In this document: one piece after another, positions 1-5,904 of the stretch
Numbering within the stretch: the first letter of the stretch is position 1
Layout: every line of letters starts with the position of its first letter
Assembly (NCBI GenBank): GCA_946497265.1
Contig: CAMMKL010000006.1
Span: forward strand, 1-19,319
DNA length: 19,319 nucleotides
Source: an uncultured Clostridia bacterium
GTDB taxonomy: Bacteria > Bacillota > Clostridia > Oscillospirales > Acutalibacteraceae
Reading direction: 5' to 3'
Translations under genes and position numbers: made by a program
Notes under the pieces: model-generated
Told to the model about the DNA's origin: nothing
The model's database searches: none
What the model saw: the letters and a program-made list of their open reading frames with translations, nothing else

Positions 1-1111
1 ATTTTACATTGCCGCGCCTTGCCTGATAATCCCTGGCATTGGAAGCGGAGCTTACCTCTTTATAAATTTCCATACTGGGGATCCAAACCTCGATGTCATA
101 CGTGCGCGCCATTGAGAACGAGCAATCCCCCGCCGCCAGCTTGCTCAGGCGGTAGTGTAAGCCGAGCTCCTGAACCAGCTTTTCTGCTTTGCGCACCAAT
201 TCTTCAAAAGCGGCGTCGGATTGCTCCGGCGTGCAGTATTGCACCATCTCCACTTTGTTAAATTGGTGCCCACGGATCATTCCACGCTCTTCCGCACGGT
301 AGCTTCCCGCCTCGCGCCGGTAACAGGGTGTGTAGGCGATGTATTTGCGCGGCAGCTCATCCAAGCTTAAAATTTCGTCCCGATGCAGGTTCACAAGCCC
401 CGTTTCCGCTGTGGGCAGCATAAATTTCTTTTCGTTGCTGGTTGGGTTGGCGATCCAATAGACTTCGTCGCCAAATTTCGGGAACTGCCCCGCCACATAC
501 CCGCATTCATAGTTGAGCATATGGGGCAGCAAAACAAATTCATATCCATCTGCGATATGCTCGTTGATGAAAAAGTTGAGCAGCGCCCACTCCATACGTG
601 CGCCCCATCCGCGGTAGACCCAGGAGCCTGCGCCCGCGATTTTGGCGCCGCGCTGGTAATCGATCATGCCAAGGCTTTCGCAAAGCTCCACATGGTTTTT
701 GGCTTCAAAATCAAACTGCGGTTTTTCTTTGAAAGTATGCAGCGGCACGTTTTGATCTTTCCCTCCGGCACAGACGTCGTCATCCGGCAGGTTGGGCAGG
801 CACAGCAGCAATTCCTTCTGTTTTTCCTCCAACTCCCCCAAGCGCGAATCGCCCTCTTTGATTTCATTGGAAAGCTCCTTCATCCGGGCCATCAGCGCGC
901 CGATGTCCTCCCCTGCTTTCTTCATCTGAGGGATTTTCTTGCTGTCGGCATTTTGCTCCGCTTTCTTGGCTTCCACCTGGGCGGTCACCTCACGTCTTTG
1001 GGCGTCAATATCCAGAATCTGGTCAACCACATTGTCCAAGTTCAATTCACGCTTTTTGATTTTTGCTTTGACTGATTCCGCATCGCTGCGGATTTGTTTG
1101 ATGTCTAACAT
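1..1111 (-). CDS. serS: Seryl-tRNA synthetase, C-terminus cut by window edge
   Basis: Class II aminoacyl-tRNA synthetase that charges tRNA-Ser with serine in the cytosol. I translated 370 residues from the ATG at 1111. The protein opens MLDIKQIRSDAESVKAKIKK, followed by the long helical tRNA-binding arm (about residues 25-105). The catalytic core has the LPTAE segment, NLHRDEIL, and motif 2 (CYRREAGS then RGMIRGHQFNKVE). Near the window edge comes TYDIEVWIPS and SSASNARDYQARRGN, which leads into motif 3. About 55 residues are missing compared with the usual ~425. The start has AAAGGAG 8-10 nt upstream. It lies 33 nt downstream of parB on the same strand, so it is probably the last gene of a parA-parB-serS unit; that gap has no room for a T-box leader. 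The catalytic core departs in places from the common bacterial form (SSASN where SSCSN is usual). Confidence 0.95.
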   Translation of the reverse strand, partial: MLDIKQIRSDAESVKAKIKKRELNLDNVVDQILDIDAQRREVTAQVEAKKAEQNADSKKIPQMKKAGEDIGALMARMKELSNEIKEGDSRLGELEEKQKELLLCLPNLPDDDVCAGGKDQNVPLHTFKEKPQFDFEAKNHVELCESLGMIDYQRGAKIAGAGSWVYRGWGARMEWALLNFFINEHIADGYEFVLLPHMLNYECGYVAGQFPKFGDEVYWIANPTSNEKKFMLPTAETGLVNLHRDEILSLDELPRKYIAYTPCYRREAGSYRAEERGMIRGHQFNKVEMVQYCTPEQSDAAFEELVRKAEKLVQELGLHYRLSKLAAGDCSFSMARTYDIEVWIPSMEIYKEVSSASNARDYQARRGNVK

Positions 1112-1144
1112 ATTGGCATGCTCCTTTTGATTGTCTAAATTCGG

Positions 1145-2011
1145 TTATTCGTTTCCGCCCAGCAGCCGCGCCAGTTCGGAAAGATCTTCTTCGCTGTAGA
1201 ATTCGATCTCCAAAATTCCCTTATTCTTGGTTTTATTGGAGACTTTTACCTTCCGGCCCAAATGCTCGTTTAAAGACAGTTCCACTTCCTCAAAAAAAGG
1301 ATTCCTTTTTTGGAAGCTGACTCCCACCGGCTTACCGGCTTCTTTTTGTGCTGCTTTTTTCGCCATTTTTTCCAGTTCCCGCACGGAAATACCCTGTTTG
1401 ATTACAAGTTTTGCCGCCGCAATCATCGTTTCCTCATTGGGAAATGCCAGCAATGTCCTGGCGTGGCCGGCGGAAAGCTCCCCACCTCTCACCATATCCA
1501 GCACTTCGGCCGGCAGATTCAGCAGACGCAAAGCGTTGGTTACCGCAGGACGCGATTTTCCCACCGACTTGGAAACCTCGTCCTGTGTAAAATGATAGTG
1601 TTCCATCAAGGTCTGGTACCCGAGCGCTTCTCCAACCGGGCTTAGGTCTTCCCTCTGCAGGTTTTCAATCAAAGCCAATTCCGTCATTTCGCTGTCGCTT
1701 AGCTCCCGGATGATGACGGGCACCTCGGAAATGCCGGCCATCCGGCAGGCCCGCCAGCGCCTCTCGCCCGCAACGATCTGATAGCCCCCGTCGGTAAGCG
1801 GACGCACCAGCAACGGCTGTAATACGCCATGCTGAGCGATGGAATCCGCCAACTCGGTCAGCGATTCATCGTTAAAATCGCGCCGGGGCTGGTTCCGGTT
1901 GGGTTCTATTTCCGAAATTTTGAGCGTAACGGTGCTGTTGCTGCTCTCGGTTGCATTTTCCATAAAAATCGCATCCAGCCCTTTTCCCAGCCCGCCTTTT
2001 CTTACCGCCAT
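1145..2011 (-). CDS. parB: Chromosome-partitioning protein ParB (Spo0J)
   Basis: CTP-dependent DNA-sliding clamp that loads at parS and organises the origin for segregation with ParA and SMC. The 288-residue product has the N-terminal ParA-contact motif LGKGLDAIF (residues 8-16), the CTP-binding GERRWRA motif (82-88), ENLQRE (116-121), a helix-turn-helix for parS recognition at about 140-165, and a C-terminal dimerisation segment. Length matches the family. The ATG has a near-perfect ribosome binding site (AAGGAGGT, 5 nt spacing). It starts 19 nt downstream of parA, so the two are cotranscribed. It is the canonical ParB of the pair in this window; the second ParB-fold protein (noc) differs in its C-terminal region. 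Confidence 0.97.
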   Translation of the reverse strand: MAVRKGGLGKGLDAIFMENATESSNSTVTLKISEIEPNRNQPRRDFNDESLTELADSIAQHGVLQPLLVRPLTDGGYQIVAGERRWRACRMAGISEVPVIIRELSDSEMTELALIENLQREDLSPVGEALGYQTLMEHYHFTQDEVSKSVGKSRPAVTNALRLLNLPAEVLDMVRGGELSAGHARTLLAFPNEETMIAAAKLVIKQGISVRELEKMAKKAAQKEAGKPVGVSFQKRNPFFEEVELSLNEHLGRKVKVSNKTKNKGILEIEFYSEEDLSELARLLGGNE

Positions 2012-2030
2012 CTGCTTACCTCCTTATCGA

Positions 2031-2798
2031 TTATTTCCCGTTGTTTTTCGCCACTTCATCCGCCAGATCTTGATACGCAATGGATCCCTTGCAGTTTTTA
2101 TCAAAATAAAGGATCGGCGTACCAAAGCTTGGCGCCTCGGAAAGCCGTACACCGCGGGGGATCACCGTTCGGAAAACCTTGCGGGGAAAATACTTCTTAA
2201 CTTCTTCCACGACTTGCTGGGTTAGGTTTAAGCGGCCGTCATACATGGTCAGAAGCACGCCTTCCACCTCCAATTGGTCGTTATATTGGCGTTTGATACG
2301 GCGTACCGTGTTCATAAGCTGGGAAAGCCCCTCCAATGCGTAATATTCGCATTGGATCGGCACCAAAAGCGTATCTGCCGCGCAAAGGGCGTTTGCGGTA
2401 ATCAATCCCAAAGACGGCGGGCAATCGATGAAAATAAAGTCATATTGTGCGCGCAACGGCGCAAGGCTGGCTTTCATACGGGATTCACGATGCTCAAACT
2501 CGACCAACTCCAGCTCCGCACCGGCCAAATCCATGTTAGAAGGCAAAAGATCCAATTTTTGAAAGTTGGTATGCACCAAAATACCATCTGCGGCGGTCTC
2601 TCCAATGAGAACGTCATACATGGATTGTTTTACGCCACGGCGGTCAACCCCAAGTCCACTGGAGGAATTCCCCTGTGGATCCACGTCTACCAAAAGGGTT
2701 TTAAACCCTTTCGCCCCCATAGCGGCGGAGAGATTTACGGCTGTGGTCGTTTTTCCAACCCCACCCTTTTGGTTGGCAATGGCAATGATTTTGCCCAT
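2031..2798 (-). CDS. parA: Chromosome-partitioning ATPase ParA (Soj)
   Basis: Deviant Walker-A ATPase that partners ParB in origin segregation; in Bacillus, Soj also regulates DnaA. The 255-residue protein begins MGKIIAIANQKGGVGKTTTA, with the deviant Walker A at residues 11-18, the A' motif DVDPQGN at 38-44 and Walker B within FIFIDCPPSLGL. Length is typical for chromosomal ParA. The ATG is preceded by AAGGAGG with 7 nt spacing. It is the first gene of the leftward parA-parB(-serS) unit, and an extended -10 promoter candidate and two parS sites lie just upstream. Confidence 0.97.
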   Translation of the reverse strand: MGKIIAIANQKGGVGKTTTAVNLSAAMGAKGFKTLLVDVDPQGNSSSGLGVDRRGVKQSMYDVLIGETAADGILVHTNFQKLDLLPSNMDLAGAELELVEFEHRESRMKASLAPLRAQYDFIFIDCPPSLGLITANALCAADTLLVPIQCEYYALEGLSQLMNTVRRIKRQYNDQLEVEGVLLTMYDGRLNLTQQVVEEVKKYFPRKVFRTVIPRGVRLSEAPSFGTPILYFDKNCKGSIAYQDLADEVAKNNGK

Positions 2799-2829
2799 TT
2801 GCTCCCCTCCTTATTGTTATCTATTTCAA

Positions 2830-2838
2830 ATTATAGCA
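2830..2838 (-). promoter_or_regulatory. Candidate promoter (extended -10) of parA-parB-serS
   Basis: On the minus strand the sequence reads TGCTATAAT, an extended -10 element (TGn plus the TATAAT consensus), about 32 nt upstream of the parA ATG. No good -35 hexamer is seen at the usual distance (the region is T-rich), which is tolerated by extended -10 promoters. The parS sites start about 70 bp farther upstream, close enough for ParB spreading to influence it. Start site and activity are inferred. Confidence 0.55.
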
Positions 2839-2907
2839 CGCATAACCCAAAAATAAAAGCTATTTACTTAAACTGAAAAGGAAAATCATCTGATTAAACG
2901 TGATTAA

Positions 2908-2923
2908 TGTTTCACGTGAAACA
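2908..2923. promoter_or_regulatory. parS: parS site 1 (perfect 16-bp palindrome)
   Basis: TGTTTCACGTGAAACA is a perfect match to the chromosomal parS palindrome of Bacillota, the loading site for ParB clamps. It lies upstream of parA, in the intergenic region rather than inside parB as in B. subtilis. Confidence 0.95.
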
Positions 2924-2956
2924 AACTGCTTGCAATAAAACTGAAAATACCCTCTA

Positions 2957-2972
2957 TGTTTCACGTGAAACG
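2957..2972. promoter_or_regulatory. parS: parS site 2 (15 of 16 matches)
   Basis: TGTTTCACGTGAAACG differs from the parS palindrome only in the last base. It begins 49 bp after the first site, so the two form a tandem ParB-loading cluster. No other parS-like site was found in the window. Confidence 0.9.
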
Positions 2973-3314
2973 TTTTTAAACCATAGTCCTCTTCTCGGCC
3001 ACCCACTTTTTCTATCGTTCTTTCCCAATTCATATCTGCCTCTTCCTCAAACTCCCTCCTGTTGGTAATAAAACAGCACGGTGTTAGATGCTGATCCCAA
3101 AACAAAAACGTATACGCCGACCATAGCCGTAACGAGAGGTACGTACATTCATTTTTTCTGCATCAAATGTCAAGTAACTTCTTTTGACTTCTTTCATTCC
3201 CAACCAAACGCACAAGCAAACAAAAAAGGGTGCCTCCAATGATATGGTTCGACTATTTTATCCGCTCCCCCTCGCCTTACACCGAAAAATATATGGTGCC
3301 TGATGAGCGTCTGA

Positions 3315-3357
3315 AAAAAGGAAGATGTCGATCCCATATTCAAACTTCTTCCTTTTT
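3315..3357. terminator. Terminator-like hairpin with A- and T-tracts (bidirectional)
   Basis: AAAAAGGAAGA (3315-3325) pairs perfectly with TCTTCCTTTTT (3347-3357) around a 21-nt loop. An A-tract on one side and a T-tract on the other could end transcription in either direction. The stem is weak (four G-C pairs) and the loop is long, so terminator function is tentative. No transcript that it would end is recognised. Confidence 0.4.
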
Positions 3358-3407
3358 GTATTCGTAGAATCTTCTATTTTTTCTTTAAGGAATACGATTA
3401 TCCTTCT

Positions 3408-3574
3408 CCAAATCGGTTTCCGATTGGATATAATATCCTAACATTGCCCAAGCCCCTATTAGGCAGGCGAAACAAATCTTGATTTTCAATCTTTTTTAAA
3501 AGTTTTTGGATTCGCCGAGACTGCCACATGCAATCAATCTAATATTGCATGATCTGGAAATCCTCCGGTTTCCA
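3408..3574. other. Cluster of short hairpins, possible structured RNA or regulatory DNA
   Basis: The following inverted repeats are seen in sequence: CCAAATCGG/CCGATTGG with a TTT loop and one bulged A (3408-3427); the palindrome GGATATAATATCC (3426-3438); CCTAA/TTAGG (3437-3463); CATGCAAT/ATTGCATG, perfect with a 9-nt loop (3527-3551); TGGAAA/TTTCCA with an 8-nt loop (3555-3574). No known RNA family was recognised, and no coding gene fits. Confidence 0.35.
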
Positions 3575-3802
3575 ATCGTCCTAAAACAATAAAAAAGCTG
3601 TTGCAGGGAAGAATATAAAATCTTTTTACATGCCCCCCTTTATCACACTCCTACTTCCTACCGGCTTTTTAAAGTTTATCATAGGTCTAAGGGTAGACGG
3701 CGCCCCTTGTTTTCAACCCATAAAGATGTTCTCGCTCCAGAGTGCTTAATAACATACAAGCGATACAGTCGATTTATAATATTGCGTTTGGATGGAGGCA
3801 TA

Positions 3803-3828
3803 AAAATAGCGGGCGTAGGTTACCCGCT
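3803..3828 (-). terminator. Possible intrinsic terminator for leftward transcription
   Basis: On the minus strand, AGCGGG pairs with CCCGCT (6 bp, 9-nt loop, 3808-3828) and is followed by ATTTTTA. It lies about 320 bp beyond the noc terminator, so it could catch read-through or end an unrecognised small transcript from 3830-4140. Confidence 0.4.
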
Positions 3829-4071
3829 TTGGTTCTTAAAAAACGGTTTACCAAAGGCTTTTGAAACGATTTCAACATTCTTTAAAGTGACAACAAAGGA
3901 CGGCAACCTCTAAGCCCCCCCCCCGCAAGGCAAAACAAACCGTATCCCACCATAGGCCCTAGAAGCGCAAAGCATACAGCTGATTTCTAAGAAAACGGTT
4001 TGGAATATTTTTGATAAAGCGTCAATCAATCAAATAATTCGCATTTTACTTTTGACTCTGTGTTTTACAAC

Positions 4072-4121
4072 GGCCAAATGCCGGGCATGCCTCGCGCATT
4101 CCAGCATTTGTCCCTTTGGCC
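4072..4121 (-). other. Nested imperfect hairpin downstream of noc
   Basis: Read on the minus strand, AAAUGCUGG (4109-4101) pairs with CCGGCAUUU (4084-4076) over 9 bp including one U-G wobble. Outer GGCC/GGCC pairs flank it and an inner AUGC/GCAU stem caps it. On the plus strand the wobble becomes an A-C mismatch, so a leftward RNA would fold better. It lies just past the noc terminator. Function is unknown. Confidence 0.4.
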
Positions 4122-4144
4122 CCCGGCTTTTCCAACAAACAAAC

Positions 4145-4181
4145 AAAAGTGCCGCACAGCGTAACGCTGTGCGGCACTTTT
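4145..4181 (-). terminator. Strong intrinsic terminator of the noc transcript (bidirectional in form)
   Basis: AAAAGTGCCGCACAGCG and its perfect complement (17-bp arms) flank a 3-nt loop. The stem is GC-rich and A/T tracts sit at both ends. It starts about 50 nt past the noc stop codon and would end the mnmE-mnmG-rsmG-noc transcript. Confidence 0.9.
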
Positions 4182-4232
4182 GAAGAGGGAATGGGTAAGG
4201 AATAGGGTATGATAAATAAGACGTAAGCTTTT

Positions 4233-5069
4233 TTAGCCGGCGGAACGCGAAGCTTTCTGTACAACTGCCTCCGCCTTTGGGATACGCACCACGCATTCTA
4301 TGTAATCATCGGTTTCATTCTGTGCCGTTACGGCCGGAATTCCCGAAAGGCGCATGGTACTCACCGCTTTTTGTATGGTATTCATGAAAATCCGTACGTC
4401 CTTGATGACAACGGTACGTTTGGAACTTTTTTTCTCTCTCGTCTCCAAATGCTCCAACAAACGGTCAATGAATTCCTCCGTCTGTTTTACATTCAAATGT
4501 TTTTCAACTACCTGCTGCAATGCGCTCATCCGCAAGCTGTCGTCCTGGATGCGAAGCAGGGCGCGGGCATGCCGTTCCGTTAGCCCGGATTTTACAATGA
4601 GTTCCCGCTCCGGTTCGGTCAATTTCAGCAGACGAAGCTTATTGGCGACGGTAGATTGTTTTTTTCCAAGGCGCCTAGCCGCCTCCTCCTGGGTAACCCC
4701 CCAAGTAGCAATCAAACGGCAAATGCCTTCCGCTTCTTCAAAGGGCCCCAGATCCACCCGCTGCAAATTTTCCAGCAAAGCCAACACCGCCGCCTGTTCA
4801 TCGTCGCAGCTAACCAGAATACAAGGAACGGTAGTTAGCCCGGCAAGCTTAGATGCGCGCAGCCGCCTTTCTCCTGCTATCAGTTCATACTCTTGCGCGC
4901 TATGCTTTCGAACGGTTAGAGGCTGCAAGACGCCGTTGGCACGGATGCTGTCCGCAAGCTCTTGTAGTTCAGATGAAGAAAATTCAGTGCGCGGCTGGCT
5001 TTTATTGGGAACTATCCAATGAATTGGTATCTGTTTGATCTTCTGTTCCGCCTTTGTATGAAAACGCAA
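4233..5069 (-). CDS. noc: Nucleoid occlusion protein Noc (ParB family), TTG start
   Basis: ParB-fold, CTP-binding DNA-binding protein. In Bacillus it binds scattered Noc sites and the membrane to keep the division septum off the nucleoid. The 278-residue protein has GERRLRA (67-73), ENLQR (100-104), a helix-turn-helix at about 125-147 (LGKKQSTVANKLRLLKL), and the Noc-type C-terminus (NVKQTEEFI, then IFMNTIQKAVSTMRLSG). Position next to rsmG is also diagnostic for Noc. I chose the TTG at 5069 because AAAGGAGGT lies 7 nt upstream. The ATG at 5117, 16 codons earlier, has no ribosome binding site. With the TTG start the protein begins MRFHTKAEQK and has no obvious N-terminal membrane-binding amphipathic helix, unlike B. 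subtilis Noc. Start codon and ribosome binding site lie in a long hairpin (5066-5135). Confidence 0.88.
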   Translation of the reverse strand: MRFHTKAEQKIKQIPIHWIVPNKSQPRTEFSSSELQELADSIRANGVLQPLTVRKHSAQEYELIAGERRLRASKLAGLTTVPCILVSCDDEQAAVLALLENLQRVDLGPFEEAEGICRLIATWGVTQEEAARRLGKKQSTVANKLRLLKLTEPERELIVKSGLTERHARALLRIQDDSLRMSALQQVVEKHLNVKQTEEFIDRLLEHLETREKKSSKRTVVIKDVRIFMNTIQKAVSTMRLSGIPAVTAQNETDDYIECVVRIPKAEAVVQKASRSAG

Positions 5070-5135
5070 CTGCGCCACCTCCTTTGCTTGTCCTAACCGG
5101 TACCTATAGGATAGCATAAGAGGTGGCGCAATTGC
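5066..5135 (-). promoter_or_regulatory. RNA hairpin masking the noc ribosome binding site and start codon
   Basis: In the noc-sense RNA, GCAAUUGCGCCACCUC (5135-5120) pairs along its whole length with GAGGUGGCGCAGUUGC (5081-5066), 16 bp with one U-G wobble. The 3' arm contains most of the Shine-Dalgarno sequence and the TTG start; the 5' arm contains the anti-Shine-Dalgarno-like CCACCUCUU. The 38-nt apical part can extend the structure (UGCU/AGCA, then CCUA/UAGG). In the opposite strand the wobble is an A-C mismatch, so the stem fits RNA better than a DNA operator. Translational control of noc is inferred. Confidence 0.75.
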
Positions 5136-5147
5136 TGTCGGTTTATG

Positions 5148-5181
5148 TGTAAATTTTTTCCAAATATAGGTCGAATTTACA
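5148..5181 (-). repeat. AT-rich inverted repeat just after rsmG
   Basis: TGTAAATT (5148-5155) and AATTTACA (5174-5181) are perfect complements separated by 18 bp, immediately past the rsmG stop codon and upstream of the noc hairpin. It has no terminator T-tract. It could be a protein-binding dyad or a weak RNA stem. Confidence 0.4.
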
Positions 5182-5182
5182 T

Positions 5183-5893
5183 TTATAACGGACGCTTTGC
5201 TATTTTAGAGCCGTGTCTCGGGTATTTTCCCGGAGTAGGCGCGACTTTATCAATCAAAATCACGCTACGTCCGCTGCCATCCGGCAACGCGAATGTCTTT
5301 ACTTCCCGGATTTTGCCGCCCAAAAGGGAAACCGCCTGTTTTGCCTGTTCCAGCTCTTCCTGCACATCGGGACCTTTCATCGAGGCAAATACGCCCCCCA
5401 CCTTCACATAGGGCAGGCAGTATTCCGCCAACAGATTCAAAGAGGCTACCGCACGGGACACCGCCACGTCAAACCGTTCCCGCAATGCGGGCTGTCTTCC
5501 TCCCTCTTCCGCCCGCAGGTGAAGCAACTCGGCCTTTAAGCCCAAGCGGCCAGCCAGTTCGCGCAAGAAGACTAAGCGTTTGTTGAGGCTGTCCAGCAAC
5601 GTCAGGGAAAGGTCGTCCCGCGCTATCTTGAGCGGCATTCCCGGAAAACCGGCCCCGGTCCCGATATCGATCACGTTCGCCTTTTGCGGTATTATACAGA
5701 CCGACAATAACGAAAGGCTGTCCACAAAATGTTTGACCGCGACCTCCTCCGGCTTGCGGATCGCGGTTAGGTTCATTTTTTCATTCCATTCCAATAGCAA
5801 ATCACAGTAAACCTGAAACTGGGAGAGCGCCCCTTCTTCCAGCGTAACGCCAAAGGCCGACGCGCCCTGTGCAACGATCTCCTTCATTTCCAT
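5183..5893 (-). CDS. rsmG: 16S rRNA (guanine-N7)-methyltransferase RsmG (GidB)
   Basis: SAM-dependent enzyme that makes m7G at position 527 (E. coli numbering) of 16S rRNA; loss gives low-level streptomycin resistance in other bacteria. The 236-residue product has the family opening (LLEWNEKMNLTAI at about 33-45), HFVDSL, the SAM-binding motif IDIGTGAGFPGMPLKI (about 75-90), the FDVAVSRAVA motif and a C-terminal GRSVILIDK strand. Length is normal. The ATG at 5893 is preceded by AGGGGGTGA, which overlaps the mnmG stop; the gap to mnmG is 11 nt, indicating one transcript with mnmG and mnmE. Confidence 0.95.
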   Translation of the reverse strand: MEMKEIVAQGASAFGVTLEEGALSQFQVYCDLLLEWNEKMNLTAIRKPEEVAVKHFVDSLSLLSVCIIPQKANVIDIGTGAGFPGMPLKIARDDLSLTLLDSLNKRLVFLRELAGRLGLKAELLHLRAEEGGRQPALRERFDVAVSRAVASLNLLAEYCLPYVKVGGVFASMKGPDVQEELEQAKQAVSLLGGKIREVKTFALPDGSGRSVILIDKVAPTPGKYPRHGSKIAKRPL

Positions 5894-5904
5894 TCCGTCA
5901 CCCC

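Larger units (their letters stand above)
2799..4232. other. 1.43-kb gene-free interval between parA and noc
   Basis: This interval is visibly more AT-rich than the genes on either side. It holds the parA promoter candidate, two parS sites, a terminator-like hairpin at 3315-3357, a run of small hairpins at 3408-3574, another terminator-like hairpin at 3803-3828, a C10 homopolymer at 3915-3924, a nested stem at 4072-4121 and the noc terminator at 4145-4181. The short open frames inside it lack ribosome binding sites or recognisable products, so I call none of them. It may contain small RNAs or be a decayed gene. In B. subtilis these genes are nearly adjacent. Confidence 0.7.

Noticed and set aside
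383..1075. 230-codon plus-strand frame over serS
   Set aside because: Antisense shadow of serS, which has strong family motifs on the minus strand.
1112..1144. T-box leader for serS
   Set aside because: Common before aminoacyl-tRNA synthetase genes in this phylum, but the gap is only 33 nt and no T-box motif is present.
2860..3105. 81-codon minus-strand open frame upstream of parA
   Set aside because: It runs through both parS sites and the parA promoter area, has no recognisable product, and an internal ATG has only a weak ribosome binding site. Better explained as intergenic DNA.
3169..3174. Minus-strand TTGACA as a second parA promoter
   Set aside because: Perfect -35 hexamer, but no -10 hexamer at 16-18 bp.
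3239..3367. 42-codon plus-strand frame (MIWFDYFIRSPSPYTEKYMV...)
   Set aside because: Only a weak ribosome binding site, no family recognised, and the end lies inside a terminator-like hairpin.
3398..3529. 43-codon minus-strand frame (MWQSRRIQKLLKKIENQD...)
   Set aside because: Looks mildly protein-like, but has no ribosome binding site and starts inside a hairpin arm. Could be a gene remnant; evidence is insufficient.
3707..3913. 68-codon plus-strand frame starting with TTG
   Set aside because: No ribosome binding site, no recognised domain, and it contains a terminator-like hairpin.
4030..4296. Minus-strand frames overlapping the end of noc
   Set aside because: They overlap noc out of frame and read through the strong noc terminator; products are meaningless translations of the hairpin.
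5222..5238. ATTTTCCCGGAG as a Noc-binding site
   Set aside because: It resembles half of the Noc site (ATTTCCCGGGAAAT) but is not palindromic and lies within the rsmG coding sequence.
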